Origin: Chaunax sp. Z400
Lineage: Eukaryota; Chordata; Actinopteri; Lophiiformes; Chaunacidae
Length of the DNA: 64,000 nucleotides
Assembly: GCA_037577475.1 (NCBI GenBank)
Contig: CM075194.1
Coordinates: forward strand, 6,251,992-6,315,991
Direction: 5' to 3'
Shown here: positions 23,558 through 37,568 of the stretch, piece by piece
Position numbering within the stretch: position 1 is the stretch's first letter
Layout: each line of letters starts with the position of its first letter
Notes under the pieces: model-generated
The model's input: only the letters and a program-made list of their open reading frames with translations
The model's database searches: none
Told to the model about the DNA's origin: nothing
Made by a program: the position numbers and the translations under genes

Positions 23558-26118
23558 CTGGCTGAAAATAGTTCTTAGTATATGATAAACTCATGGTTTT
23601 CAAAGAGGAAGGTGGGCCACCAAGCCCTGTCAGGTGAGGCTCAGTGAATGGAAGTGAAATAAATACTAATCAAAAGGAGACAGTAGATGTATACAGTAGA
23701 TGTAGTGAATGCCTTTGGATGACTTTTCATGTATCTGGTTTATCACACAGCAATATTAGGCTATCATGGAACAATTGTTTAGTGACTTCAGGATCAGATA
23801 GCATAATACTGATACAATATGCAACCAGGAAAATTGGCAAATAAAGTAAGGGATGGGTGAGGGGTCACCTTTTTCTGAGCTTTGTCTGACAGGCGGCTCA
23901 CCGTGTCACACTTTGAAAACCCCTGCGAGAAACCATGCAGCCCTTTCATTTATTGGATTTTTGAGTGAAGTCATTTGAGGGTAAAGAAATTTCCTCCTCT
24001 GTGTGGTTATTATGAGGTTCTGAGTTTTTCCACTTTTCACAGCAAATACTGTTATAAAAAATACAACTTTTATTATAATTGTATTATTTGTAAACACATT
24101 TTATTTAATATCAAAAGAATAATAAACATAATTATGTGAAATAACCAAATGCCTTTCTCCAAGATAATTGTTGTTTTAGCAATTCAAATCAGTACTCCTG
24201 TAATGTAGCTAAAATGTTTTGCTTGTTCGTTGTATCCTAATTAGTTCTTGAGAAACAGTAAGAGCAAAAACAAGTTAACGCCTGTGTAAGAACGAGGCTT
24301 CTATTGTCTCTAGATTTGATGTTGAGGATCAGTGGCTGAGTGAAGCAGAAGCAAGAATAAATGCTCACACATAAGGATATGCACACACAAATTAAGTTGA
24401 TGTAGCTACTTTTACACACATAAATACACAGCTTTTAGAAACAAAAAAAACAACCCCACACACACAGTGCTGGTGGTCCTGTCTCGTCTTTGGTCATGGC
24501 TGCTACTTTGCTTTGCCATTGTGTAATTAGGCCACAATTTACCACAACCCTCCGGCATGCACACACCCGTTCACAAATTAAAGCTTATTCTACAGGTTAC
24601 AGCACAGGAAGCAGTACCGTGCCCAGAAGAGGTATATGTTTCAGTTCCTATATTAAATATTGCTCTTGTATGGCCTGCTAAGCCTGCACAGCATTTCCAG
24701 CACAGAACAGTTTGTACTGTGCAGAATAGCTTCTTCTTTGCAGTGAATTTAATTTAAAACCAAAAAACAGGACACAATAGCGGTAGATGTGGGCTGTCTG
24801 TTGCTCCCCTCCACTTGATGTATGTATACCCCCATACCCAACATAGCAATTATTGCAAGATGTGTGAGGATGCCCATGTTAATGAATTCCTCTACCCATT
24901 GTAGAGCTTCCTACTGTTACTGAACAGACATATCAATGTGCTAAGTAGGGTGTGGCAACATGTATTGCAGGTTTAATATAGACTCGTGGCCGTTAACACA
25001 CCCTCTTTGCAATCTTCTCACTGATGCACACAAACACGCACACATACACCCACACACATACACTTGTCATTAAGCATGACTCTTGCGATTCAAGTTTGGA
25101 TAAGCAGAAACAAGTTCCATGACGTTGAACAATGAGCTCTGCGGATAGTTGTTTTCGTTCAGACAGAGGTTATTTATACAAAGCTACTGTTTTCATACAG
25201 CTGTTGAATGCTGGGTATGTGAAAAATGTCATGTATGGTGTCATTTACAGCATCCATATGCTACACCACCAAAACTGAATCCATATTTCGACTCGTTTAA
25301 TGGTTTTAATATCTGTCGTCGAGGACTGTTCAAGTCATAAAGTGTTAAAGAGTGAGTTAGTACGTAGCTCTAGTGTAGTCGTCGGCATACCAGCACAGGT
25401 CACACTGAGTGGCGTACAAGGGCAAAGGATCTCGCCTGTACAGTATATAACAGTACTATAATGACTCTATATACCCAGGATCAGGTGAGGGATTAACGAG
25501 GGTTATAGCACAGAGACATGCTACTATAGGATGATAAGATGGAAGAAAGTAGGTAGCCAAGATTTGTCAATTTAAATTATGTCACTAAGCAAAGAGACAG
25601 GTGACAGGTGATTCTCACCTCGGTGTAAATGTACTAAAAAAGTATAAATACTCACCTTTAAAGGATTAAATCAATAATTCTAGAGTTTATCTAGTTTAAA
25701 GTACAGAGTACATGACCTCTGTACGCTACTGGACCTGTTGCAGGTTTAACCCGAGAATCCAGATCACTAAATTCCATTATTATACGGTAGGAAGATGCAC
25801 ATATACACAGAGCAGACCTCACATGAGGTGGAAAGAGACAGCCTGACAGATATACAGTAGACTAGACTTTACCAGCATTTTTCTCCCGCTGCTTCACATC
25901 GAATTCAGATGAAACTGTGACTGCGTAGTTCTGTGGGGGGACACAACAAATGAAAAGCTGAGAGATATGCTGTTGGATGGCAGTGCAGGCTGGAGCAGCG
26001 TACAGTAGATTGCTGTATGGGGAACAGCAGACTTGAAAGAGAGATGGTGGCCTGGCTTCAATCGAGCCAGAGGAAGAGGGGAATGTGCAAGCAATTAGCA
26101 GGAATCCCCTTGCACTGT

Positions 26119-26139
26119 CCCCCCCCCCCCCCCCCCCCC
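26119..26139. repeat. Poly-C tract (21 nt)
   Basis: An uninterrupted run of 21 C residues, seen directly. On the minus strand it reads poly-G and produces an artificial Gly run. Length errors from sequencing are likely here. Confidence 0.95.
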
Positions 26140-27782
26140 TTCTATGAAAATTGAGGCAGCCAATTTCCTCAGCGAGTGGTTGGCTGGTGTGTGTGTTTAG
26201 TGGAACAACACCCTCAGTCACTCACTGACTCACTAACTCATCCACTCCCTGCCTTGCTCACTCTGAACATGCACACAAACATCCAGAGCATCCCTGCTGC
26301 AGCACCTGAGCATAATCCTATGTCTGAAAAGCAGGGAAAGGGGAAAGAAATATATGAAGGAAATATATGAAAAATGGAAAATAAGATATAAATAGATGGA
26401 GGGAGGACAGACGAGAAAAGAAAAGCGTAAGAAAAATAATGAAGCACCGGGGATGGCGGGGTTTAAATCAGAGCATGTTGTTGCGCTATATCCTCAGTCA
26501 CGATGCCTTGTCTCGCCGCGCTGCAGACGGGGCCGGATTCATCTGTGAACTCACAGTAGCACTCACAATCCCTCTCAGGTGAAAGGACCAGAGGATTACT
26601 GCAGAGCTTTTCGGTCCACAGACATGACACCAAGGGCAGCTCTGGCCTTCATACAAAAAAAACAACATACTGACAAACAGAAATGCTGCAGAACGGGTGC
26701 TCCTTAATTCGACACTTCTTCAAAATGAATGACATTGAGGGCAAACCTGAAGTGTTCACTTTTGCTCTTGAGGAGTGTTGTTTGACTGTGCCCCTATGAA
26801 ACATTGACGTAGTAGTTATCAGAATTGCTATTATAACAGGCTTTGAACGCACACAAGTCTGAGTAAACTCAGCTTTTTGTCATATTATTTGACGAATTTG
26901 CATATATGTATGTGCACAAACCCTACCATCACATTATTGTGCATGCTGACTTTATAAAGGTGCAGAACCAGATAGAAACACACGTGATGAAATGCTTGCC
27001 AGGCTGCCTGCTCATAGCCAGCCTTGTGGTCAAGGCTCGACTGTGACATCACTGTCATCTACGCCAGTCTGGGGACAGCTGCAGCAGAGCCAGCAGCTCT
27101 TCAAACAGTCAACCAAAGTTGTAGTTATTAATTTAACATTTAGTAAAGAAGCTCAGCCAGCAAATGTGGACAGTGGAGGGGACATTTTCCAAAACATCAT
27201 TGCAGCATCTGAAATAAAAAAAAAATGTCATGGATAGAAGAGTAAGAAAAAACAGTGCTAGAAGAATGTATTCTGGAGAAGACATTTCCAATTCAATTTC
27301 AATATTTTGACATTGATAGTTTTAATGATTATGTTTTGCCACTTACTTGTCACAATGTGTCATAAACAATGTAATGAAAACATGGTGAAGTGCCTGCTGC
27401 AAACATGTGGCTCCATAGAGTTTGAAAAGGGGTATAAGGAAAAACTGCAGGACAAAAAAAATAGTTTGTTTTTCTGTTTATGCAATTCCATGTACTTCAA
27501 GGTTATTTGGATAAAAGCATCCATCAAATAATTTGGTGTTTACCTCAGATTCCTGTCTCGAGGATGGTATGTTTAGATTATTGGAATTGTGTTCAGACTT
27601 ATTTAGCAAAACCCATATGATACTGATGAGCACTCAAATACAGGACTGCAAGTGTCAAAATGGCAAAACACCACATACATTTACTTTAGATTAATGTAAA
27701 TGTAAAGTCGAATCTCTTAAAGAGAGTGCATATTAAGGGATAGGACAGTAGAACATGAGAGAAATTTAAGAAAAAGAAGCAT

Positions 27783-27890
27783 TTAGAGCTGAAAATTATT
27801 CATGTGATTTAAAAAATTGGTCACAAAATATTGAAAGAGCCCATCACAAATCCCAGAGCCAAAGGTCCTCACATGTCTTGTTTTTTGGCC
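27783..27890 (+). mobile_element. hAT-type MITE fragment
   Basis: It starts agagctgaaaattattcatgtg and contains cccatcacaaatcccagagccaaaggtc followed by cacatgtcttgttttttgg. These are diagnostic blocks of the AGGGCTGCAAC family (…cacagtttcccagagcccaaggtga…aaatgtcttgttttgtcc). An internal deletion has brought the ends closer. Confidence 0.6.
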
Positions 27891-30044
27891 ACCCACTGCT
27901 GGCTACTGAAATAGAAAACGGTCGGTCTAAGTCTCAGTTTTCAGCTGCTGTAGTTAAAGATTTAGCTTAACATACCAGTTTGTGTGAACAGAAAGAAGAC
28001 CATAGGAAGGCTTTTGGTGTGAAACTGACAGACAAGTGGCAAATTGCAGGGAAATTTTGTGACCGTGAAACTGATGAGAGACCAGCCAAGACTTGTCCTG
28101 ATGGAGCTGGGATGGAAGTGACTGTGACCATGTGAGGTTAAGATTAGTTTAAGAATCATGGCAATTCTTGTTTTCTCACATATTATATCATACAAACCAG
28201 ATTTGGCTTGAAACTACTCTTCCTTGATGTGGTTGCCTTTCTCTGTAGAGCGCTGAGCCAATCAGTCCATCCAGTTTTGGCTGCTTTGTCTGGAACAAGA
28301 TTACAGAGGAATCCCTTCACCACCAGCTCCTCAAGAGGCTTTCCCTGGCTAGTTGGTGATGCAAAGCATAAGATACGAAATACAAGCAGCTGCACTTGCA
28401 CACCTTCATAGGGAGCCTAGGAGTTCCCTAACACATAGGATATGATCTGAGATGTTTAGAAGGGCTAGGCTCTCACCCAGGATGTTAGGGTGAGGTGTAA
28501 TATCTGCAACAGCTTGGGTCGTCATTGTTACTGAAGAGTAAACTCGAAGCTCAAATACATACTTTTACACATTTCTTTGTTTTCCCTGTGGAGAGTTGCT
28601 GTAGTTGCTTCAGTTGATAAATTGTTTCAACTTGGTAAAGAGAATACGTTTTTTTTTTCTTTCTTTCTTTTTTTTATACCTCATTTTCAAAATGAACCTC
28701 ATGCAATGATAATTTGCCAAACCTCTGTCTAATAAACAAGTCTGCAGGACTACCATCAGGTTTAATTTGCTATGAACCTGAAATAACGAATGGCAGAAAT
28801 CCATCAAAGTAATTGTTTTCAGCCTGATTCAAACCTGGGAAAACAACGTATCTAGGCGTGCCTTCTCACCTAACTTTAGGCTCCAGCATGCCCCTATGCC
28901 TCTTGCGAAATCCCATGCAAAACACATATTGTAAACTGCCCTTTACAATGTGTGTGCAATTAGCGTGTTGACTGGAGTTCTTTAAAATTCATGTGGAATA
29001 AAAAGAAGAAAATAAATGCCAAATGTGGGCCTGCTGTTTTAATGTGTATGAGCAAGCAGACCATTCCAGAGCTGAGGATCAGGAGGAATTCCCTCTCCGC
29101 CTGGGCTCTCTCAGTGACCACAGCTCCACAGAGGATGAGTGCCAAGAAAGCCTGTGGGCGCAATTAGCCAACAAAAGGCACAGACTCCTCCTTGGCGCTG
29201 GCCCAGTCCTCGTAGATTCCCCTACAAACACAGCGGGGCCACCTTTTAATCTCCTGCCCTCTTCACTTCTCAGCTTCACCTCTTCCTTAAATTCAAGGGT
29301 TCGTCCCTCCTGGGGCTTATGGCATCTGTTTTGCATGTACCTGCAGTGCACTGCCCTGCAATAGAACAGCCTGGATGGGGATGCTCAGCTTCAACCTGGC
29401 TGCTTTTATATACACAGCAAGTTGTCTTGGAAAGTTTAAATACACATCAAAATATGTCTTTAACACAATTAAGGCATAGTCTGGAGTGGATTAATGAGTA
29501 ATTCTTACCAATAAAGTTATCCACAACTTCTTGTATAATGTTTAATGTCTTCCCCTTCAAGTTGATTCAACGATCAAACAGCAGCAGGAACATTACATCT
29601 GGAGTCTTAAAGCAACATTTTGTGTGATTAAACAAAGGTCAAACAGTTTGGGTGCCTATCTTTATTACTGTATCCTTTTATTGGTGTATTTTCAGCTAGC
29701 ACAATAGGTAGACAGCTTTATGTACTCTTGTATATAACGTTTTCCTCATTTAGTTAATACAGCCGCAGAGATTTCCAGAATACGCCCTGTGAGTGCCTTC
29801 AAAAAACTCGGGGCTTTTTGTATTTTAACGATGAATATGTCTGTTGATATTCTATATTTTACTTACAGTTCTTGGCTGAAAATAGGCACCAACTAATGCA
29901 CTTCTCACTGCTCTTTGAATAACAGTGCACAGCTGATTTATTATTTAGCCTTTTTAGAAAATGAAAGCATGAATTCGTGACCTGTTTTTAAAGATTTACA
30001 TCTTCAGTAGGAGTGCCACCGACAGACTGTGGAAGCTGGAAAGT

Positions 30045-30240
30045 ATTATATATGTATTTATTTCTCCCTTTATTAAGCAGGGAAGGCAACTGAGAGCAAG
30101 TAGTGTTTTACAATGATGCTCTCATAACAAATTATATAAAATACAATACCTATATAAAATAACAAAGTTATAGTACCTATATACAAAGCAATACAGGTAC
30201 AGAAAGGATAACAGGCCAAGGACAACCGCATGAGAGAAAA
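30045..30240 (+). repeat. Dispersed repeat fragment (ttattaagcagggaaggc type)
   Basis: The block tatttatttctccctttattaagcagggaaggcaactgagagcaag followed by gttttacaatgatgctc resembles a repeat seen widely in teleosts. No coding capacity and no clear termini. Its class is unknown to me. Confidence 0.4.
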
Positions 30241-33200
30241 TGTCAATGAAAGGCCACCCTATGTCTACGAAAAAAGATGTTTGTTTTGTTTATAAAGTTG
30301 GTTCTTGTCCATTTAGTGTGGTGCATAGTGCTTTAGAACCAGTTTCTCAATCTCACTATCGACATGGTGATTGTCGAGGACCTCCATGATGGAGACAGTC
30401 ATGTCTGGAGGGAGTTGTTGTTGGGTTGTCCATCTAAATATCCACTGATAAGAATTCGGTGGTCAAAGGTCTACAGTATAGGTCATTGTGGCCTCATTTC
30501 CCTCCCGTTCTCAGGAATACCATTTGACTCTGGTTTTTGTTTCTCTCAATGAACTTACACATGATGAAGCTCCATCAGTCCTCTGTTCTCCTCTGGGAAA
30601 AATAGTCTCTAAGTGAAGACAACATGTTTGTCATTGAAATTGATCACTGAAAATCATAAGTGTCAATCTAGTGATAACTTCCAAGAACTACACTTAATAC
30701 GTTTTATTCAATTCCTTATATTTCTGCTCTTCAAGTATGAGTCTGGACAGACATATATGTGAACCGCAACTTGACTTGTATGCAGATAAATAGAGTTATC
30801 TTAGTTTAATTTGACCACCTTATCAATGCATTTTTTTTACATGTTGCAATATTTTTTTAAATTTAAACTTAAACTTAAACATCAATTATCTAACGTCTTT
30901 ATATTTGACTGACAGAAGGGCGAGAATCAGCAAAAAATTCAAAAAGGCATCAAATGTCTAACTTGTGTCGTGATTCTGTGCCATTTAGGATATTTTATGT
31001 GCCCTCAGTACAGAGTGGGTACGTTTGTTTAAAAGATGCTCTGTGCTTTGTCTAATATTGTCGCTTGTGATAATTGAAATGTTCTCAGATAGGAAACATA
31101 CCGGCTGATTACCATCACATGTTATGATTTACAAGGCATGCACTTGGTCTATGAGTTTCTCGGGTCACTATTGCTGTAAAGGCTACAAATGATGCACCGG
31201 TTAGAATAGAAACGCTCTGTCATTTAATAAAGGTTGCATCTGGGTTTGGACCACGACTGCAGTTCCCCTGTAAGTGACCTTCAGGGGGGGATGGAGAAGG
31301 ATGGCAGGTTGAAATAGGGTTGCATTATGTCCCCCCCCCCTTATCTCCCCCTCAAATCGCCTACTAGTGATGTATATTTGTTTCTTTCTCCTCGCCAAAC
31401 TATAAAACCACCTGCTGCTTTTAAAGGAGATTAGAGGTGATGGCCATTATTTAAGCTCCACCCCGCTGTTACTGTTTTTGTACTTAAAATATATCCATCC
31501 TGCTTTAGCATCTTCTCGACTGGGCCACACGACACCAGGTTTGTGCTAGTGCCTGTGTTCACCAAAACTGCAAAAACTTCTTCTATTGTAATACTTTGTT
31601 CGCTTGATTTGAGACACTTACACCAAGTCAAGTGTGTGTCTCATTTGGCTTTGTTTACTGAAATAAGCTGCCTATAAACAGCTTTTAGTTCTCTATATGG
31701 CTGCGACAGGCAAGGTAGAGAAGGACTTGGCTTCTTGCAGTGTTCAGTAGTGCTGTAGACTTGATAAGGAGTGTTAAATCATATTAAATGAGGCCATAAG
31801 CATCCTGTACAAAGCATGGACCTCATCTCAATCTTTGCCTCATGCATCCAAATGACTGGACTTTCCCTGAATGTACTTTGTAAAGATGTTCTTCTCCTCT
31901 GAAGGACTGTGTGAAGTCACGTTACCTTTACTGTTTTTGTTTTTTTCTTTCCTTTGAGAACTCAAGGATCAAATGGGCAATACAAAGCAAATGGAACGAT
32001 CAGTTTGAGTTGGATTCGTAGCCCACAGAGGTATTTGTGCTTATATAAATCAAAGAAATGAGTACATTTTCACTGCTGAAAATGCCCTCTGTCTGTATAT
32101 GTCAAACAGCTTTTCTTTGCTGTGTCGATACTCCGTTGTCGTTGAAGGGATGTAAAAACCACAATCAGGGCAACAGCGACAAGCAGTTGCATGCCATCTT
32201 TTTTTTTTTTTGCAGATACGTCACATCAGATAAAGGTTTTCGGTTTATCTGGAAGAAAGAGTTTGTCATGTGGCACATTCTGACACTGCATCAAGTAAAG
32301 AGCAGAGCAGCTGTTGCCTTGCTCGTGGATTTGTGACATATAAACTCGACTGACTGACAGATATTTCCCTAACGTATATGTTGGGCAATTGTGAAAGGAC
32401 TGACTCTAAGTTGGAGACGCACAAACACCCACACATGCACACAGCACATCACTGAAAGTGATGAGATGTTTGTGAGATACTCGTCTAACCAGTTCTGACT
32501 CCCCAGCTTCCTTCTTTCTACAGAGTTACAGTATCATTCTTTTTTCTTTTTTTTTTTGCTTGTCCTGTTCTTCTAAAGTATTTCTTCCTGTCTTGCCAGT
32601 TCGTTCTATGTTCCCATTGTTTTTATGTATTTCATCAAAAAGACAAAAGATTCAACTGTTATTGAAGTATAAATAACCTAAAGTGTCTTTTAATATTCCT
32701 CCCATTAATAGTAAAAGTAAGCACAGACCTGAAATGTGCAGGGTAATTTCCTCCTTACATAAAGTTTCTCAATTGTAGTTGTGACAACCTGTATTGTATG
32801 AGTGTGTTGTAATAGGCAAGAGGAAGTTTGGTTTGCTTCTGCATATTTATTCTATTATATTCTGACTGTAATAAAGCAAGAAGACTGGTCATCTTTGTCA
32901 TAATTAAAGACCATGTAAAAAGCCGATCTATATTTCTTTTCAAGTTTACAACTATGACATGGCATAAAGATCGAAATATGTACCTGTATGCATTCTTTTC
33001 ACTAGATTCAAACAGCCAAACACACGAATAAATGCACACCCTTTACTTTACTGTTTGCATATCAGTACTTAAGCCTCTTCCGAAACTGTTTCAGTTAAAA
33101 GTTCATTGAAATGAATTGTACAATATCATAAATTGTGTCGCATCAGTCAGGTTTACCAACACGACCAAGCATCATTATACTGTACCCTCTGCTTCCCTCA

Positions 33201-34756
33201 TTAGTGGGCAGTGTAGGTACACAGCTATATAGAAAGCTTAACACATATCACACTAGAGGAGCACTTGGAGACCGCTTCCTTCAGCCGTGGCCAATAGTAC
33301 CCTTTTCTATGATATAATGATAAAATATGTATGTGCATAGCTAAAGTGTCAGCATCACCTCTCATTCATCACTTATAACCCATAAGTGTGTGGCAGTATC
33401 TGCAGAGAACCTTGGTGTGCCCGTCATGAAAGATTCAGAAGATAACTTTTTATTTCCCTGAATGATAGTGATCAGGAATCGGATAAAAAAGCAAAGCAAA
33501 AGCAAGACCAAAGATATAGAAAAAAATTAGTACAAATTTAAATTAGTGTAGTTCAACATTCCAAGTACACAGACTCCTCAAGAATAAAGGTTATCAAAAG
33601 TAAATAGAGTAAAATACATAACAGGCACCTGAACAGTAATAAAACCATTACTTAGAATGTTGCATCCCAGCTGCTGAGTTGTAGCAAAATACTCACAATT
33701 ACTGACTATTCTTAGCACCCATGCTATCATAGAATCATTGGTAAACTGTGATCAGCACTGATGATCATCAAACGATTTAGTTTATGAAGCCCATATTAAA
33801 AAAACAAACTATAAACAAACAAAATTGCCTTTAATTCACTTTTGATTGGCATTTAAATATTTATACATGCATACACAATTTTTTTTTTTTAAATCACACA
33901 AATCAACAAAATTTGTAAGGAGTCTAAAAGAAATAATTTTTTATTAGATTTCATCTCTCTTAATTGTTTATTGCTTACTTATTAAATCACTCACAACTGG
34001 CTCTAGAAAACATGAACATATTGTCAGAGATATGCTGTCCACACTTAAGGTTTTTCATGAATACCTTTTTATGTGTCCCTGCATATCATTCATACATTTG
34101 ACTCCAGGTTTGGAAAAGTAATGAATACGTCATTTAGGAGTTATACAAGATTAGACATTTGAAATTTGGTATTCTTTAATTGAACGGTGTGTCTAGCTTA
34201 CTCTCCCTATTGAGGACATTTTGAGAATATAAAGACGTTTGTTTATTTTTAATTTGACCTTAAAATGGGGGATTATTTAAAGATGGGCCAGATTAAAAAA
34301 AATAGATTTGGAGTTAGTGGCATTAAATAGTAAATTAATCAATGACCTGGAAGCAATGGGCTGAAAAATGAAAAAGAAGAATTTCCATGCCGTTGAAGTT
34401 TTCAAAGCAGCCAGTAGGAATCACATCTGAGTGACACTAAACACCATCATTGGGTTTGCTGACTAAAACTACTCTGATGTTGCAAGAGAGTCTAGTCATG
34501 GGCAGAGAAGCACAAAACCTTACTTGTGTTAGTTTGCATGTCACTACATGCCTCTGCGATGATGTAATTGTGGCTTGTGCACAGACCCGACTTCTCTCTC
34601 TCAAAATGTGGTTGTATCAGTGATTGGTACACATGTGTTATGTGCACATGTGCAGTCACCACAAACACACAACTTCAACATCTGTTGATTCACTGTTGTA
34701 TTTTTCTGTATTTATTTAATCCACCGTCTATGATTGCTTGTTTTTGTATATATTAA

Positions 34757-34758
<2 letters not shown>

Positions 34759-34787
<29 letters not shown>
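34759..34787. repeat. (GT)n microsatellite
   Basis: About 14 GT units, followed by tatacatacacatacatatac. It sits directly next to the reverse-transcriptase fragment at 34800. Confidence 0.95.
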
Positions 34788-34789
<2 letters not shown>

Positions 34790-34805
34790 CATACACATAC
34801 ATATA

Positions 34806-34940
34806 CAAGTCTGACTTATTGCTGGCAATGCGAACCAAGCTCTCGATCCGGTCATACAGGGACCCAATGGCCCGTAACAACAGGCCCGATACCCCATATT
34901 CCCAGAGCACCCCCCACAGAGCACTAAGAGGGACATATTT
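34806..34940 (-). mobile_element. Non-LTR retrotransposon reverse-transcriptase fragment
   Basis: On the minus strand the frame reads ALWGVLWEYGVSGLLLRAI then GSLYDRIESLVRIASNKSDL. This is the segment between palm motifs A and B of a LINE-type reverse transcriptase ('LWGVLREYGV.G.LLRAI.SLY.R..S.VRI...KSD' in fish copies). About 45 codons are preserved; the catalytic YADD/FADD region and everything else are gone. The reading frame is still open, so the insertion is perhaps not very old, or the fragment is short enough to have stayed open by chance. Confidence 0.7.
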
Positions 34941-36642
34941 AAAACACACAAAACCACTGCATGTACTGAAAATCTTTCTATTTGACTAAACTCATTAGTT
35001 TTTATTGAGTGATTTTGTAGCCAAGGAACATTTACCAATGAAATAATGTGAGAAGCTTTACTTCCATCATAAGAGACATGTGAATGAAAAAAAAAAAAGG
35101 TTGGTTAAGACAGAGGAGTAATGATGATTAAGAATTGATGGAAAGTCTTTGGAGCTCAAACTCAGTGTGGTTTGGTACTATCCTGTGCAGCAGCAAGCTA
35201 GATCCCCTCTTGGAGTCTGGACTCTGGTGGTGGTGGCTGATGACTCCCCAGAGGCTCATTGCTGAAAAGAGTGGAAGTTATAGGGACCTAAAGAGTGCCA
35301 GCATGAACAGACTAGGTGGAGAGAGGAACAAATTTAAACAAGCGGCAGAAAGATGATAGTTTAAGATGATAGCTGTGTTTCGTTTTGCTGTTGGATAGAT
35401 CTGAACAGCTTGTCTGATGAGCTGATATCATGATTGACAGCCACCAACAATAACAGCAATGGGATTTATGAGTGAGCATACAAGAGAGAGTGACTGACGG
35501 CATGAGAGAGAAATAAATCACACACTTTGAGTGTGCAAAGGAAGAGTCTTTCTGACTAAACCTTTGTTAGAGCTTCATTTTATTCCACTGCAACTTTTAC
35601 TCTAATGCCAAGCAATGTTTTTTGTTTTTTTTGTATTTGGTTTTCGTTTTTGAACATTGTGATATCACTCGTGACTTTTTTCAAACAAGTAAATATGTTT
35701 TGAAGGTTTAAGGCAAATGCACCGTCTACCCTCTTTCATCTTTTAGCTTCAGTAAGAATAGAATGTTTTAAGTCTCCATCCCCACATCATACATCAGATT
35801 ATTTGCACGTTTCATCCATCCTTCCATCGATTGGCAGTAGTATGAAATTCTTATTTTCGAAGTATAAACATAAGTAATACTGAAAACTGAAAGGTACAAA
35901 GACAGCTTTGCCTTTAAGGGACTGGGACATGATTGTTTTATGTGTCAGTATGTCTCAATTTTTTAATGAATCTGCGTCTGATCACAACAGAATAGCCTTC
36001 AAGACTGCTAATGAGCCTGTCTCTGAAAGACCATAAGAGCATGAGCTATGCAAAGGTCCTTAATCAACTCTGTCTAACAATTATCTCTATGTGTGCAGTC
36101 CATTTCAGACAGAGGCAGTGTATTTACTCATAACAGAAACAAACAATGCAGACTGAACTACAGTTCATTTAATCATCTGTCCTAAATGAAGATTCAAAAG
36201 TCTGTATAGTTCAGGAGTTTATGGTTGACAAAGGAATACAAATATGTATCAGGTTAGTCTCTTTAACAAAACAAAAACTTTTATTCATTTATTCATGCAT
36301 CTATTTGGGCTCTTACATTTAGAGTAAAGCTCTTTTTTTTGGTCATAAAGTGAAGCATGGTATCTCACAACGGAGAAACTTCCCACTGCATCTTCCTTGA
36401 TCTAGCAAAGTCGGTACATGGATAACATGCAGTCCTTTCCAATCCCTCTAAATCTCTCTTTGTATCTGTCAGTGCTAAACAGCTCAGTGCAGGCAGAGCA
36501 CATGAATCTTCATGATGCTGCTCCTGATCACAACACACACAGTTCAAAGGAGCAAAGCGTCCAAAGAAGGCTGACATGATGCAGCAAATGTCTTTCAGAC
36601 ACAAAACACACACATGCCTTTATGACAAGAACCTTACAGTAA

Positions 36643-36700
36643 ACGATTAGTTGATTGACAGGAAATTGATCCTCTATTTTGATCATCTGTTAATCTTTTC
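36643..36700 (-). mobile_element. hAT-type MITE fragment
   Basis: The string cgattagttgattgacaggaaattgatc followed by ctattttgatcatctgttaatc matches an internal block of the AGGGCTGCAAC family (cgattagttgattgacagaaaattaatc…attttgataatcgattaat). A fragment only. Confidence 0.55.
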
Positions 36701-37271
36701 TTTTTTTTTGCCCCTGTAAGAATTTACTGCTTTTTTTATGCCCCTGCCACAGGGGCCATGTAGGGTTACCCTTGTCTGTCCATAATAATAGGTTTGAGGT
36801 ATGAAACATTCAACACTGTGAACATTTATATCAATATCATGCGCAATATTACTTGTTGAACCTAATGTCATTTACAATGCTACTTTTAATGGAAGTTATA
36901 GTTATTTTGTTATGTTATTGTCCTCTGGCTAGAGTTTGGTGATGTGAGACATTTGATTCAATATAATGCAATAAATTGCAACACTGTAAGAAAATTGATA
37001 CATTGTTTCATCAGCCCGTATTTTTTGTGTTTACTAGTGTTTACTTCGTCCTCAGTTGATGCTGTTACGCTGGTATGAAAAAACTCAAATGGCCATTGAT
37101 TACAACACTAGTATCTAGCTGTCGGGGTTTAAACACACATAAAATGAAGCAGCTGTCACAAATCTTTGTATGTAAATTATTAATTAAAAATTGATACCGT
37201 TTTTTGAAAATTGATACAGTATCATAAAACATGATATAATACTCAAGTTTATCCATATTTTCTTTTCTTTT

Positions 37272-37350
37272 TCACCTCACCTCTCCTGTCCTGATCTGAC
37301 CTGACCTCATCTCACCTGATCTCACCTCATCTCACCTTACTTCACTTCAT
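37272..37350. repeat. Short degenerate tandem repeat (TCACCTGATC-like)
   Basis: Roughly eight copies of a loose 10-bp unit with variants ctcatctcac, ctgatctgac and ctcacctgat. Seen directly. It lies about 150 bp before a MITE fragment. Confidence 0.7.
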
Positions 37351-37508
37351 GAGAGACATTAGAAACTTCTACATTTATACACACACACACTTAAATGCAT
37401 AGAACCCAAACACGACCGTTACCAGGCCAGGGCTCTGTATCTACGACCAGACAATGTTCTGTTTTTCTGACGGAATAGGACATGATGCCACTTTTTAGCT
37501 TGAGGAAT

Positions 37509-37568
37509 TTGGCAAAAATAATTATCAAATTAATTAATGATAAAAGTTATCATTCGTTGCAGCCATTA
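37509..37568 (-). mobile_element. hAT-type MITE terminal fragment
   Basis: The string attaattaatgataaaagttatcattcgttgcagcc resembles the right end of the AGGGCTGCAAC family (…aataatcgttagttgcagccct). Only the terminus is present. Confidence 0.45.

Noticed and set aside
26470..26580. Possible alternative first exon in intron 1 (CpG-bearing, ctcag|gtgaaa donor)
   Set aside because: The only ATG frame stops after 18 codons, before the donor, so it cannot add coding sequence; a noncoding first exon would need transcript evidence.
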